A stretch of DNA of 64,000 bases from an uncultured Candidatus Actinomarina sp. (lineage in GTDB: Bacteria; Actinomycetota; Acidimicrobiia; Actinomarinales; Actinomarinaceae): NCBI GenBank assembly GCA_902615855.1, contig CACMQN010000001.1:17592-81591 (forward strand), in the 5' to 3' direction. Each line of letters starts with the position of its first letter. Position 1 is the first letter of the stretch. The position numbers were made by a program, and so were the translations under genes. Of this stretch, positions 52,140 through 61,735 are shown in pieces. The notes below the pieces were generated by a model. It made no database searches. It saw only the letters and a list, made by a program, of their open reading frames with translations, and was not told where the DNA came from.

Positions 52140-53025
52140 ATTCTTTTTTTCTTCAGATGAAGAAGGAACATTTTGGCCAGGTGTTGTTGAGCTGCCGGTA
52201 GATAATGAGGTCGCTAGTGTTGAGCCTGCTAATGATGAAAATAAAAATCAACGAATTATTACAGGTGTAATTTTATTTGCAATTCTCTCCTTATTTTTTC
52301 TATCTAAGCTAAGTGCTTTTATCTTGTTTGTTTTAGTCGCATTCATTGCTGCTAAAGAATGGTTCGACCTGTTTGAATATAGTATTTTTATACCATATCC
52401 TTTACTTTTATTTTCAGCACTTGCACCATTATTAGTTGTTTATTTTTATGAATTATCAAACATATTTATTCCATATTTTATATTTCCACTTGGATTGATA
52501 ATTTATTTAAGTTTTTATACAAATTTTTCAATCTATGAAAAGTTTGGGAGCGCTATGGTTTTTCATTCATGGTTTTCAATAGGAATAGCATCAATAGGTT
52601 GGCTTTTAAAATCTCAAGAATTGATTTTCGTTTATTTTTCGATAATTGCAATTGCAACATCTGATATTTTTGCGTATGAAATTGGTAAAAGAATTGGTTC
52701 TAGAAAACTTGCTGAAAATATATCACCAAATAAAACTTTGGAAGGATTTTTAGCTGGTTTGTTTATTGGAACTTTATTTATGACTTTCAATATTGCAATC
52801 AATCTTGATAAAAGTTATCTTTCTTCATTTATAGTTTCAATCATATTTATCTCACTAGGAGTTGTTGGTGATTTATTTATGTCAAAGATTAAGCGGTTAA
52901 TAGATGTTAAGGATTCTGGAACAATATTTCCTGGTCACGGAGGTTTACTTGATAGAATTGACTCTTATTTAATTAGTTTTCCTTACCTTTTAATTGTTTT
53001 ACATTTTTTTTATTTAAATCTCTAG
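52120..53025 (+). CDS. cdsA: Phosphatidate cytidylyltransferase
   Basis: A 301-residue membrane enzyme making CDP-diacylglycerol for phospholipids, including the inositol lipids suggested by ino1. An acidic cytosolic head (1-~45) precedes about seven or eight spans. The CdsA signature near the C-terminus is present as SKIKRLIDVKDSGTIFPGHG followed by GLLDRID. ATSDIFAYEIGKRIG supplies the other conserved acidic region. It overlaps frr by 20 bases. Confidence 0.95.
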   Translation: MSYSKFKFFFSSDEEGTFWPGVVELPVDNEVASVEPANDENKNQRIITGVILFAILSLFFLSKLSAFILFVLVAFIAAKEWFDLFEYSIFIPYPLLLFSALAPLLVVYFYELSNIFIPYFIFPLGLIIYLSFYTNFSIYEKFGSAMVFHSWFSIGIASIGWLLKSQELIFVYFSIIAIATSDIFAYEIGKRIGSRKLAENISPNKTLEGFLAGLFIGTLFMTFNIAINLDKSYLSSFIVSIIFISLGVVGDLFMSKIKRLIDVKDSGTIFPGHGGLLDRIDSYLISFPYLLIVLHFFYLNL

Positions 53026-53041
53026 GTGAGATAATAAGTAT

Positions 53042-54142
53042 ATGAATGGGATATTGACTATATTAATGCTTACCTTTTTCGTGGTAATGCATGAAGCAGG
53101 ACATTATTTTGCTGCTAGATATTCTAAGGTTGCTGTTTCTGAGTTTTTTGTTGGTTTTGGTCCAAAAATATTTTCTTTTAAACGAAACGGTACAGAATAC
53201 GGTTTAAAAGGGATCCCACTTGGCGGATATGTAAAGATACCCGGTATGGACGAGTCTGAGCAAGTTGAAGGATATGAAGATAGTGAATTGTTTCATACTT
53301 CAAAATGGACAACAAAACTTTTTATTGCCTCTGCAGGGATTATCGTTAATTTTTTAACAGCCTGGATTATGATATTTGCGATCTTTATTACAAATGGAGT
53401 TACACAGCCAACCTTAAATATTGAGACAATAGGTGATTCAATCAATCAACAAGATATTTCTCCCTCCCAATCAGCTGGTCTAAGACCTGGAGATACAATT
53501 ATTCAATTTAATGGTCAAGATGTTGAGACTTGGGATCAACTAGTTTCGATTATAGAAGTCAATCCGGGCAAAGAAGTCAGTATTAAATATCTTCGGGGAA
53601 ACAGTGTTTACCTAACTTCTGCAATTTTAGAAACGCGTAACATCAATGGTTCAGAAATTGGTTATCTTGGTGTCTCACCAGTAATACAACAAACAGATGT
53701 TGGAATTTTAGATGCAGCATTATTTACTACAAGTTTAGAAATTGAAATGACTGTAGCTGCTGTAGATGGAATATTTACTTTACTTAGTCCAGATAATATA
53801 CGAACACTATTAGGTACTTACTCTGGAGAAATTGTACCAGACGAAGCTAGACCATTAAGTCCAATAGGCCTTGCCCAGGCTGGAAGTCAAATTGCTGATA
53901 ATGGATATATAAATCTTTTCAGTTTACTTGCTTTTGTTAATGTTTTTCTCGCCGTTTTTAATGCAATTCCCTTGATACCTTTAGATGGAGGTCGTGTTTT
54001 GCTATCTTTGATAGAGGGAGTAACAGGGAAAAAAATATCAGATAAAAAACTTTACCCTGTTGCAGCTGTTGTAATTTTTGTATTTGTTTTTATTGGAATT
54101 ACAGCATTTTATTTAGATATAACACAACCAATTAACTTATGA
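53042..54142 (+). CDS. rseP: Site-2 zinc metalloprotease (RseP/Rip1 family)
   Basis: A 366-residue membrane protease that cuts anti-sigma factors and other membrane proteins. The first span carries MHEAGHYFAARY with zinc ligands His17 and His21 and catalytic Glu18. GIPLGGYVKIPGM follows. A PDZ domain covers about 140-205 (AGLRPGDTIIQFNGQDV). NAIPLIPLDGGRVL gives the third zinc ligand. A 16-base gap follows cdsA. The dxr gene that often sits here is absent. The stop overlaps ispG by 4 bases. Confidence 0.93.
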   Translation: MNGILTILMLTFFVVMHEAGHYFAARYSKVAVSEFFVGFGPKIFSFKRNGTEYGLKGIPLGGYVKIPGMDESEQVEGYEDSELFHTSKWTTKLFIASAGIIVNFLTAWIMIFAIFITNGVTQPTLNIETIGDSINQQDISPSQSAGLRPGDTIIQFNGQDVETWDQLVSIIEVNPGKEVSIKYLRGNSVYLTSAILETRNINGSEIGYLGVSPVIQQTDVGILDAALFTTSLEIEMTVAAVDGIFTLLSPDNIRTLLGTYSGEIVPDEARPLSPIGLAQAGSQIADNGYINLFSLLAFVNVFLAVFNAIPLIPLDGGRVLLSLIEGVTGKKISDKKLYPVAAVVIFVFVFIGITAFYLDITQPINL

Positions 54143-55359
54143 TATATAGCAGAAGAAAGACATCTCAAATTCAAGTAGGTAAAGTTGGAATTGGTTCTAA
54201 TTTCCCCATATCAGTGCAGTCAATGACAACTACTAAGACTAGAGATGTAGAAGGGACACTTGCACAGATTTATGAAATTGCCTCAAATGGAGCTGACATT
54301 GTAAGAGTTACTTGCAATGAAGTTGAAGCAGCTGAAGGTCTTGTTGAGATTACGCAAAGAAGTCCAGTTCCGATTATTGCTGACATACATTTTCAGTATA
54401 AGTTAGCACTTGCTGCAATTGAAGCGGGTGTAGACGGTCTAAGACTTAATCCAGGAAACATTAGAAAAGAATCGCAGATTAAAGAAGTAGCAAAAGCAGC
54501 ATTAAGTGCAAACATCCCAATACGAATTGGGGTAAATGGTGGATCACTTGATAAAGATTTGCTAGAGAAATATGGAGACGCTACTCCTGAAGCTTTGGTT
54601 GAGTCAGCTATGACAGAATTAAAGTATCTTGAGGATGTTGATTTCTTTAATATAAAAATTTCTGTGAAACATTCAAATGTACCATTAATGATTCAGTCAT
54701 ACAGATTGCTTGCAGAGAAAGTTGAGTACCCTTTACATTTAGGGGTAACCGAAGCAGGTCCACTTCCAGGAGGACTTATAAAGTCCACAGCGGGTATTTC
54801 AACACTATTAAATGAAGGCATTGGAGATACAATCAGATATTCATTAACAGCCGACCCAATTGAAGAAGCCAAAAGTGGTAGACAGTTACTCGAATATCTA
54901 GGACTTAGAGAGAGAAATTCTCTTGATTTGATTGCATGTCCAAGTTGCGGGAGGGCTGAAGTTGATGTCATTAAAGTTGCTGAAGAAGCACAAGAGGCAT
55001 TGAATAAAGAAGATATACCTCTTCAAGTTGCTGTAATGGGTTGTGTAGTCAATGGACCTGGAGAAGCTAGATCAGCAGATCTTGGTATTGCTGCAGGAAA
55101 AAATAAGGGACATTTATTTATACGTGGTGAGGTTGTAAGGGTTGTAAATGAAAAAGATATGGTGACTTCTTTACTGGATGAAGCACGTTTGATTGTAGAA
55201 GAAGGAATCGAATCAAGATTGGCAGCTGCAGATGATAATGCAGCAGAACTAGCTCAAAAGGATGTTGAAGATTTGTTGAACTCTCAAGGTGATATAAATA
55301 GCTTTACGGATAGAAAAAAATCAGTTGTTGAGATTACTTCAAAACAAGATAATGATTAG
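54139..55359 (+). CDS. ispG: 4-hydroxy-3-methylbut-2-enyl diphosphate synthase
   Basis: A 406-residue 4Fe-4S enzyme of the MEP isoprenoid pathway. VQSMTTTKTRDVEGTLAQI (27-45), DIHFQYKLALAAIEAGVDG-like segment and INGGSLDKDLLEKYGD-type NGGSLDKDL are conserved in the TIM barrel. The C-terminal cluster ligands are in LIACPSCGRAEVDV and VMGCVVNGPGEAR. A ~30-residue acidic tail follows the core. It is coupled to rseP by a 4-base overlap and precedes proS by 21 bases. Confidence 0.95.
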   Translation: MIYSRRKTSQIQVGKVGIGSNFPISVQSMTTTKTRDVEGTLAQIYEIASNGADIVRVTCNEVEAAEGLVEITQRSPVPIIADIHFQYKLALAAIEAGVDGLRLNPGNIRKESQIKEVAKAALSANIPIRIGVNGGSLDKDLLEKYGDATPEALVESAMTELKYLEDVDFFNIKISVKHSNVPLMIQSYRLLAEKVEYPLHLGVTEAGPLPGGLIKSTAGISTLLNEGIGDTIRYSLTADPIEEAKSGRQLLEYLGLRERNSLDLIACPSCGRAEVDVIKVAEEAQEALNKEDIPLQVAVMGCVVNGPGEARSADLGIAAGKNKGHLFIRGEVVRVVNEKDMVTSLLDEARLIVEEGIESRLAAADDNAAELAQKDVEDLLNSQGDINSFTDRKKSVVEITSKQDND

Positions 55360-55380
55360 TTAACGTAATAGAATATACGT

Positions 55381-56805
55381 ATGGTAAAAAAACTGACCCC
55401 CATGTCTGAAGATTTTAATCAATGGTATACCGAAATTGTACAACTTGCTGACCTTGCTGATTATTCACCTGTTAAAGGAACTATGGTTATTAAACCTTAT
55501 GGCTATGCGATATGGGAAAATATACAGTCTTACTTAGATAAAAGATTTAAAGAGACAGGTCATAAAAATGCGTATTTTCCAATGTTTATACCCAAATCAT
55601 TTATTGAAAAAGAAGCTGAACATGTTGAAGGGTTTTCTCCAGAGTTAGCAACTGTTACACATGCAGGTGGTAAAGAGTTAGAGGAACCATTAATTGTTAG
55701 ACCTACTTCTGAGACGATAATAAATCATATGTTTGCAAAGTGGATATCAAGCCATAGAGATCTACCAATGCTTATCAATCAATGGTCAAATGTAGTTAGA
55801 TGGGAAATGAGAACAAGATTATTTTTAAGGACATCAGAATTTCTTTGGCAAGAGGGCCACACTGCTCATGCAACAATTGATGAAGCTAAAGAAGAAGCGT
55901 TAAAAATGCTGGATATATATGAAGAGTTCGCAAAACAAGCAGCAGCTGTATCTGTTATCAAAGGGACAAAATCAGATATAGAAAAGTTTGCAGGCGCTAC
56001 AACAACATATTCAATTGAAGCAATGATGAATGACATGAAAGCACTTCAAGCAGGAACCTCTCATGAATTAGGACAAAACTTTTCAAAAGCATTTGATATT
56101 ACATTTTCTGATGAGAATAATGAATTACAACATCCGTATCAAACTAGTTGGGGAGTGAGCACAAGATTGGTAGGTATGATAATCATGGCTCATGGAGATG
56201 ATAAAGGTTTAAAACTTCCACCTAAACTAGCTCCTCATCAAATAGTCATCGTTCCGATAATCCCAAATGACAAAGATAAAGATTTAGTAATGAAAGTTGT
56301 AAATCAATTAAACGACTCTCTTAGTGAATTTAGAGTAATCATTGATGACAGATCAGAAGTTTCACCAGGTTTTAAATTTAATGAGTGGGAACAGAAAGGG
56401 GTTCCATTGAGAGTTGAGGTAGGACCTAAAGATATAGAAAAAAATACAATACTTGTTTCTAGAAGAGATGATGAGTCCAAAAATTCATACCCTATGGATG
56501 ACGTTGAAAATACCTTAAAAAAACTTCTTGATGAAATTCAAGATAACTTATATAAAAATTCTGAAAATACTCTTAAAGAAAATACGACTCATGTTGAATC
56601 TTTCAGCGAATTAATTGATGTATTAAACAGTAAAAAAGGTTTTGTATCGTGTTTTTGGAAGGAAAATAAGGAAGATGAATTAAAAATTAAAGAAGAGACT
56701 AGCGCAACCCTTAGATGTTACCCTTTAGAAAATACTGATTCAGAAAAAGCAGTTAATTCTGATTCTGAAAATGGTAATTTCGCTATATTTTCTAAAGCTT
56801 ATTAA
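55381..56805 (+). CDS. proS: Prolyl-tRNA synthetase, archaeal/eukaryotic-like short type
   Basis: A 474-residue class II synthetase charging tRNA-Pro. The features are of the ProS type lacking the bacterial editing insertion. MSEDFNQWYTEIVQLADL begins the protein. IVRPTSETIINHMFAKW, RWEMRTRLFLRTSEFLWQEG, AGTSHELGQNFSKAF and GVSTRLVGMIIMAHGDDKG make the catalytic site. A C-terminal domain (EETSATLRCYP) is typical of the archaeal/eukaryotic type. It appears to have lost part of the zinc-binding Cys set, with only two Cys seen there. It follows ispG, as bacterial proS often does. Confidence 0.93.
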   Translation: MVKKLTPMSEDFNQWYTEIVQLADLADYSPVKGTMVIKPYGYAIWENIQSYLDKRFKETGHKNAYFPMFIPKSFIEKEAEHVEGFSPELATVTHAGGKELEEPLIVRPTSETIINHMFAKWISSHRDLPMLINQWSNVVRWEMRTRLFLRTSEFLWQEGHTAHATIDEAKEEALKMLDIYEEFAKQAAAVSVIKGTKSDIEKFAGATTTYSIEAMMNDMKALQAGTSHELGQNFSKAFDITFSDENNELQHPYQTSWGVSTRLVGMIIMAHGDDKGLKLPPKLAPHQIVIVPIIPNDKDKDLVMKVVNQLNDSLSEFRVIIDDRSEVSPGFKFNEWEQKGVPLRVEVGPKDIEKNTILVSRRDDESKNSYPMDDVENTLKKLLDEIQDNLYKNSENTLKENTTHVESFSELIDVLNSKKGFVSCFWKENKEDELKIKEETSATLRCYPLENTDSEKAVNSDSENGNFAIFSKAY

Positions 56806-56865
56806 AAATTCTTTATCTTAAATCAGATTTACGTTAAGATTAAATTAACAACTTAACTACAAAAT

Positions 56866-56890
56866 AGTGGGTTCAAAGCCCACTTTTTTT
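56866..56890 (+). terminator. Terminator-like hairpin in the rimP-nusA leader
   Basis: AGTGGG (56866-56871) pairs with CCCACT (56879-56884) around a 7-base loop, followed directly by seven T residues. It lies 61 bases after proS and 19 bases before the rimP start, so it could terminate proS read-through or attenuate the rimP-nusA-infB operon. NusA feedback on such leaders is known in other bacteria. It is not tested here. Confidence 0.6.
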
Positions 56891-56908
56891 ATGAATGGAG
56901 GTGATCAA

Positions 56909-57382
56909 GTGGTTATCAAAAACGACATCTCCCTTGCTATTTCAACATATTTGGAAACTGAAAATCTAGAATTATATGATTTAAACATTTCAGGCAACGA
57001 ATCAATTTCTAAAGTCGAGATATATATTTTTTCACAAGAAGACCAGGAATTGAGTACCTTTGAGAGACTGAATTATCAAATACAAAGACTACTTGAAGAT
57101 ATAGGGCTTGAAAAAGGTACGTATGAATTAATTCTTTCTAGTCCAGGTGTTGAGCGTTCTTTAAAAACAAAAAGACACTTTGAACTAGCTTTAAATGAAG
57201 AAATAAAAATTAATCTCATTAATCCAAAGAATGGAGAGTACACATTCATTGGAAACTTAGTCAATATAAACGAAAAAGATGTCGAGATTTTAAATGATGG
57301 ACTGACTCATAATTTTGAATACGAAAATATTAAGAAAGCAAATATTAGATTTAACAAATTTAGGCAAAAAGTAAAAAATTGA
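56909..57382 (+). CDS. rimP: Ribosome maturation factor RimP
   Basis: A 157-residue 30S assembly factor. LELYDLNISGNESISKVEIY, the central segment ending YELILSSPGVERSLKTKRHF (98-117 counted from the longest frame) and the C-terminal SH3-like part with INLINPKNGEYTFIGNL are conserved. The start is the GTG at 56909, because GGAGGTGATC, nearly a full anti-anti-Shine-Dalgarno match, ends 3 bases before it. The ATG at 56891 would lie upstream of that site. It begins the rimP-nusA-infB operon. Confidence 0.92.
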   Translation: MVIKNDISLAISTYLETENLELYDLNISGNESISKVEIYIFSQEDQELSTFERLNYQIQRLLEDIGLEKGTYELILSSPGVERSLKTKRHFELALNEEIKINLINPKNGEYTFIGNLVNINEKDVEILNDGLTHNFEYENIKKANIRFNKFRQKVKN

Positions 57383-57389
57383 GGTAAAT

Positions 57390-58409
57390 ATGAAATTAGG
57401 AAGTGATATTAAGCAAGCTATAGAATCTCTTGCTTTAGACAAGGGTGTCGATGTAGATAGTATGTATGAGGCTTTAGTATCAGCCTTCAGGTCAGCTTAT
57501 ATGAGAATTCCTGGAGCTGCAGAAGAAGCAAGAGTTACGTTAGATCCTGATAGTGGTGAAATAACTGTATACGCTCAAGAGCTTGATGTTGATGGAAATG
57601 TAATTAAGGAATGGGAACCTGATATAAGTGATTCAGATTTTGGAAGAATAGCTGCACAATCATTTAAACAAATGATGTCAACAAAAGTAAGAGATGCAAA
57701 AAGAGCTACTGTATTAGATGCTTATATTGGTAGAGAGGGTGAGTTAATTACTGGTATTGTTACTCAATTTGATCCAAGGTTTAACCAAACAATAATTGAC
57801 TTACAAGACGCAGAAGCTGTAATCCCATCTAGTGAACGAATACCTTTTGAACGTCTTGAAAGAGGAAACAGAATAAAAGCATTAATTACTGAGATAAGAA
57901 CTGAGTCAAAGGGTATACCTATTGTTGTCAGCAGAAATAGGGCAGAATTTGTACAAAGAATGTTGGAATTAGAGGTTCCAGAATTAACTGATGGAACTGT
58001 TGAGTTACGAGCTATAGCTAGAGAAGCTGGAAGTAGAACAAAGATTGCAGTATTCTCGAACGATCCAAATGTTGATCCAAAAGGAGCATGTGTAGGTTCA
58101 CGTGGTTCAAGAGTTAGACAAATAGTTAATGAATTAAAAGGTGAAAAATTAGACGTAGTTGAATGGAGAGAAGATAAAGTAAGATTCATAATTGAAGCAC
58201 TTGGTCCAGCTGACATCGACGAAGTAATTCTGGACGAAGATACAAAATCAGCAAAAGTAATTGTAAAAGATAGTCAACTTTCACTTGCAATTGGTAAAGA
58301 AGGTCAAAATGCTCGTCTCGCTGCTAAATTAACTGGATACAAAATCGATATTGAGGGTTTAGGAGATTCACCTCCTGAGGAGGAAGAGCCTACAAAAGAA
58401 GAAGAATAG
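57390..58409 (+). CDS. nusA: Transcription termination/antitermination factor NusA
   Basis: A 339-residue RNA-polymerase-binding factor. The N-terminal domain is about 1-120, then S1 (GELITGIVTQFDPRFNQTII, from about 111), KH1 (AREAGSRTKIAVFSNDPNVD, then GACVGSRGSRVRQIVNEL) and KH2 (LSLAIGKEGQNARLAAKLTG). The C-terminus is a short acidic tail, as in Gram-positive forms without the acidic repeats. GAGGTAAATATG provides the Shine-Dalgarno. The ylxR gene often found between nusA and infB is missing. Confidence 0.96.
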   Translation: MKLGSDIKQAIESLALDKGVDVDSMYEALVSAFRSAYMRIPGAAEEARVTLDPDSGEITVYAQELDVDGNVIKEWEPDISDSDFGRIAAQSFKQMMSTKVRDAKRATVLDAYIGREGELITGIVTQFDPRFNQTIIDLQDAEAVIPSSERIPFERLERGNRIKALITEIRTESKGIPIVVSRNRAEFVQRMLELEVPELTDGTVELRAIAREAGSRTKIAVFSNDPNVDPKGACVGSRGSRVRQIVNELKGEKLDVVEWREDKVRFIIEALGPADIDEVILDEDTKSAKVIVKDSQLSLAIGKEGQNARLAAKLTGYKIDIEGLGDSPPEEEEPTKEEE

Positions 58410-58414
58410 ATTAA

Positions 58415-60448
58415 ATGGCAAAAAAACGTATTCACCAAATAGCTAAAGAGCTTGACATTGCATCTGCTGACGTTCTTCATAAAGCAAAAGAATTAGGCTT
58501 TGAAGTTAAAACAGCATCATCAGGCTTAGTACCAGAAGATGAAGAATTGTTAAAACTGGCTTTTGCAGAAGAATCTTCAGAACAAGACATTGAAGAAGAA
58601 ACAAGTGTTGAAATTAACGAGGAAGCCACTCTTACAGAAGAAGATCAAGTTATTGAAAAAGATGAAACAATTGATGAAGTTGAAAATGTAGATATAAACA
58701 TAATTGAAGTTACAGAAGGATCTACACCAGAGGAAATAGCATCCATATTTGATCTTGATGCCACTACAGTTGTTGCAGATTTGATGTCTCTTGGCATAAT
58801 GCAGTCACTTACTTCGACATTAAATAATGATGAGATTGAAAAACTTTTTGAAAAATATAATGCAATACCAGAGTTTGCAGAAAAAGTAGAAATAAAAAGA
58901 TCAGACATAATTGAATCTGAGAAGTTTGAAGATGATCCAGATTCGTTGAAAACAAGACCTGCAATCATAACTGTTATGGGCCATGTTGACCATGGGAAAA
59001 CAAGTTTGTTGGACTATATAAGAAAAGAAAAGGTTGCTTCTGGTGAAGCTGGTGGAATTACACAACATGTTGGCGCATACAACGTAACTAATGAATCAGG
59101 AAGTGTAACTTTTATAGACACTCCAGGCCATGAAGCTTTTACCCAAATGAGAGCCAGGGGAGCAGATGTAACAGATATAGTAATTCTTGTTGTTGCCGCA
59201 GATGATGGAATAATGCCTCAAACAATAGAAGCAATTAATCATACGAAAGCTGCAGATGTCCCAATGGTTGTAGCAATTAATAAATGTGATTTACCCGAAG
59301 CAAATCCGACACTAGTAAAAGCTGATCTTACAAAATACGAAGTAGTCTCTGAAGATTTAGGAGGCGATATTCCAGTCGTTGAGATTTCAGCAACTACCGG
59401 TGATGGTATAGATGATTTATTAGAGACTTTAAATTTGGTAGCCGAGATTGAAGAATTAAAAAGCAACTACGAAGCTGAACCATCTGGCTTCATAATTGAA
59501 TCAAGGATGGAGGTTGGCAAAGGTAACGTCGCTACTGTAATTGTAAAAAGGGGAACACTTAAAGCTGGTGACTTTATTTATGCTGGAGGAGCATTTTGTA
59601 GAGTTAAGTCCCTGTTTGATCATAATGGAGTGACATTGAAATCAGTAGCTCCTGGTTCTCCTGCTGACATTATTGGTTGGGACACTTCCCCTATTGCTGG
59701 AGATCAATTTGTTGCTGCAAAGAATCAAAAAACTGCAAAAAACAAGGCTGAAGAAAATCAAAACAAATTAAAACAATTTGATGATACTGCTTACACTGTC
59801 GAATCTCGTGTATCAGAGATGATGCAATTACTTCAAGAAGGTGAATTAAATACTATAAATATAATTGTTAAAGCTGATACAAATGGTTCTGTTGAGGCAA
59901 TAAAAGACAGTCTTTTAAAACTTTCTGATGGTGATGTAAGTATTCAGATTGTCCATGCTGCTGTTGGAGGTATCGTATTGTCCGACGTGGATCTAGCAAG
60001 TGCAACAGGTTCAATGATTGTTGGGTTCAATGTTAGACCTGATAGTCAAGCTAGAAATATGGGCCAAAGTAAAGGTATTGACATTAGAACATACAACATA
60101 ATTTATGAATTAATAGATGATATAAGTGAAGCTGTAATTGGTGAACTTACTTTAAGAACTGAGGAATCTGTAATAGGTATGGTGGATGTCAAAACAACAT
60201 TTAAAGCTCCAAAAGTGGGTGTTGTAGCAGGCTCAGTAGTTTCAGAGGGTAGAGTTGAACTTGGAGCTAAAGCTAGATTGCTAAGAGATGGAGTTGTTAT
60301 ATACGAAGGCAGTATCGTTTCTTTGCGAAGATTTAAGGATGATGTAGAAAGTGTGAATGAAGGTCTTGAGTGTGGTATTGGCTTATCAGATTATAAAGAT
60401 ATCAAACAAGGTGACGTTATTGAAATATTGGGAGAAGTTGCAGTCTAA
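58415..60448 (+). CDS. infB: Translation initiation factor IF-2
   Basis: A 677-residue GTPase placing fMet-tRNA on the ribosome. The N-terminal helical module ([20 protein letters not shown]), a short acidic linker and a second module ([16 protein letters not shown]) come first. The G domain has [12 protein letters not shown] (G1), [10 protein letters not shown] (G2), [17 protein letters not shown] (G3), NKCDLP (G4) and SATTG (G5). Domains II-IV follow, with the fMet-binding C-terminus. The linker is far shorter than in actinomycetes with large genomes, in keeping with compaction. Confidence 0.97.
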   Translation: MAKKRIHQIAKELDIASADVLHKAKELGFEVKTASSGLVPEDEELLKLAFAEESSEQDIEEETSVEINEEATLTEEDQVIEKDETIDEVENVDINIIEVTEGSTPEEIASIFDLDATTVVADLMSLGIMQSLTSTLNNDEIEKLFEKYNAIPEFAEKVEIKRSDIIESEKFEDDPDSLKTRPAIITVMGHVDHGKTSLLDYIRKEKVASGEAGGITQHVGAYNVTNESGSVTFIDTPGHEAFTQMRARGADVTDIVILVVAADDGIMPQTIEAINHTKAADVPMVVAINKCDLPEANPTLVKADLTKYEVVSEDLGGDIPVVEISATTGDGIDDLLETLNLVAEIEELKSNYEAEPSGFIIESRMEVGKGNVATVIVKRGTLKAGDFIYAGGAFCRVKSLFDHNGVTLKSVAPGSPADIIGWDTSPIAGDQFVAAKNQKTAKNKAEENQNKLKQFDDTAYTVESRVSEMMQLLQEGELNTINIIVKADTNGSVEAIKDSLLKLSDGDVSIQIVHAAVGGIVLSDVDLASATGSMIVGFNVRPDSQARNMGQSKGIDIRTYNIIYELIDDISEAVIGELTLRTEESVIGMVDVKTTFKAPKVGVVAGSVVSEGRVELGAKARLLRDGVVIYEGSIVSLRRFKDDVESVNEGLECGIGLSDYKDIKQGDVIEILGEVAV

Positions 60449-60453
60449 ATCTT

Positions 60454-60801
60454 ATGGATAAGAACTTAAGAGGTGGAAGAATAAACAGAATCAATCCAAT
60501 GATTCAACAAATTGTTTCTGATTGTTTTTTAAATAGTTCTGATCCAGTTCTAAATAAAGCGACTGTTACATATGTATCAACTTCACCTGATTTGAAAAAA
60601 ACCACCGTACTTGTCTCTTCAATTGAAAATAATAAATCATCACTTAATAACTCTTTAGCAAGAAGTAAACAAAAGATTCAAAAAGTACTTTCAAAAGAAA
60701 TGAAGACTAAATATGTCCCTTCAATTACATTTGAACTAGATAATTCATTTGATGACATCGATAGAATAAATAAGATTATTGGAACAATAAATGAAAACTA
60801 A
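60454..60801 (+). CDS. rbfA: Ribosome-binding factor A
   Basis: A 115-residue KH-like cold-adaptation and 16S maturation factor. RINRINPMIQQIVSDCFLNS and VTYVSTSPDLKKTTVLVS match the family's helix and strand pattern, and PSITFELDNSFDDIDRINKI the C-terminal motif. It lies 5 bases after infB and overlaps nrnA by 11 bases. Confidence 0.92.
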   Translation: MDKNLRGGRINRINPMIQQIVSDCFLNSSDPVLNKATVTYVSTSPDLKKTTVLVSSIENNKSSLNNSLARSKQKIQKVLSKEMKTKYVPSITFELDNSFDDIDRINKIIGTINEN

Positions 60802-61735
60802 GTTAATTGATTATGTTGATAATGGTCCAATTTTTATAACTGGTCATGTAAATCCAGATGGAGATGCTTTAGGATCTGCTTTTGCCTTGAAATTATTTTT
60901 AGATTCACAAAATATTATATCTGATGTTGATTTCGATATAACAACTAAATTACCATCTAATCTTAATCACCTACCTTATCACCTAATATCAGATGACTTA
61001 AAAGAAAAATACAACACTGTATTTGTATTTGATTGTGGAAATTCATCAAGGCTTGGTAAATACGAAGAAGTTGTACTAGCAGCTGAAAATGTTGTTGTAA
61101 TTGATCATCATGTTGATCCATCTTTTGGAGATGTACAGATTATTGATCCTCATGCAGCCAGTACAACACAAGTATTGTTCAGACAATTTAAAGATGAAAA
61201 TATTGAAATTAATGAAGAAATGGCAAACTGTCTACTTACAGGTTTAATTACCGATACGGGTCGTTTTCAATACTCGAATACAACTTCAGAAGTATTTAGT
61301 ATTGCTGCTGAGCTTTTAGGCAATGGAGCTAATCTTTCTAAAATAAGTGAAAATATATATGGTTCAATAGAGTTCAACGCATTAACTCTTCAAAGCAAGA
61401 TAATTGAAAGAATAGTCCTAAATGAAGACTTACAATTTGCACATTCAATTGTATTTCAAAATGACTACAAAGATTATCAAGTAGAACCAGAAGAAACAGA
61501 TTTTCTTATTGATGTTGTAAGACTTGTTAAGGAATCAACAGTTGCATTACTTATAAAAGAGCAAGAAGACGGTTCATTTAAGGGAAGTCTAAGATCGAGA
61601 GGCGATATTGATGTCCAAAAAATTGCTTCTATTTTTGGTGGAGGGGGACATGTAGCTGCAAGTGGTTTTTCTAGTAACCAATCACCTGAATTTATTCTTG
61701 AAAAAATTGAACATGAAATTAGAAAATCAATCTGA
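60791..61735 (+). CDS. nrnA: DHH-family bifunctional oligoribonuclease / PAP phosphatase
   Basis: A 314-residue DHH-DHHA1 phosphoesterase that degrades nanoRNAs and 3'-phosphoadenosine 5'-phosphate. ITGHVNPDGDALGSAFAL (17-34) has the metal Asp residues, FVFDCGNSSR the next, and VVIDHHVDPSFGD the DHH motif. TGLITDTGRFQYSNT follows, and the DHHA1 domain ends with FGGGGHVAASGF. The position between rbfA and truB is typical of actinobacteria. It overlaps truB by 23 bases. Confidence 0.93.
   Translation: MKTKLIDYVDNGPIFITGHVNPDGDALGSAFALKLFLDSQNIISDVDFDITTKLPSNLNHLPYHLISDDLKEKYNTVFVFDCGNSSRLGKYEEVVLAAENVVVIDHHVDPSFGDVQIIDPHAASTTQVLFRQFKDENIEINEEMANCLLTGLITDTGRFQYSNTTSEVFSIAAELLGNGANLSKISENIYGSIEFNALTLQSKIIERIVLNEDLQFAHSIVFQNDYKDYQVEPEETDFLIDVVRLVKESTVALLIKEQEDGSFKGSLRSRGDIDVQKIASIFGGGGHVAASGFSSNQSPEFILEKIEHEIRKSI

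Noticed and set aside
56866..56890. GTTCAAA at 56871 as a tRNA T-loop
   Set aside because: There is no acceptor, anticodon or D-arm pairing around it. The bases form the loop of a terminator-like hairpin.
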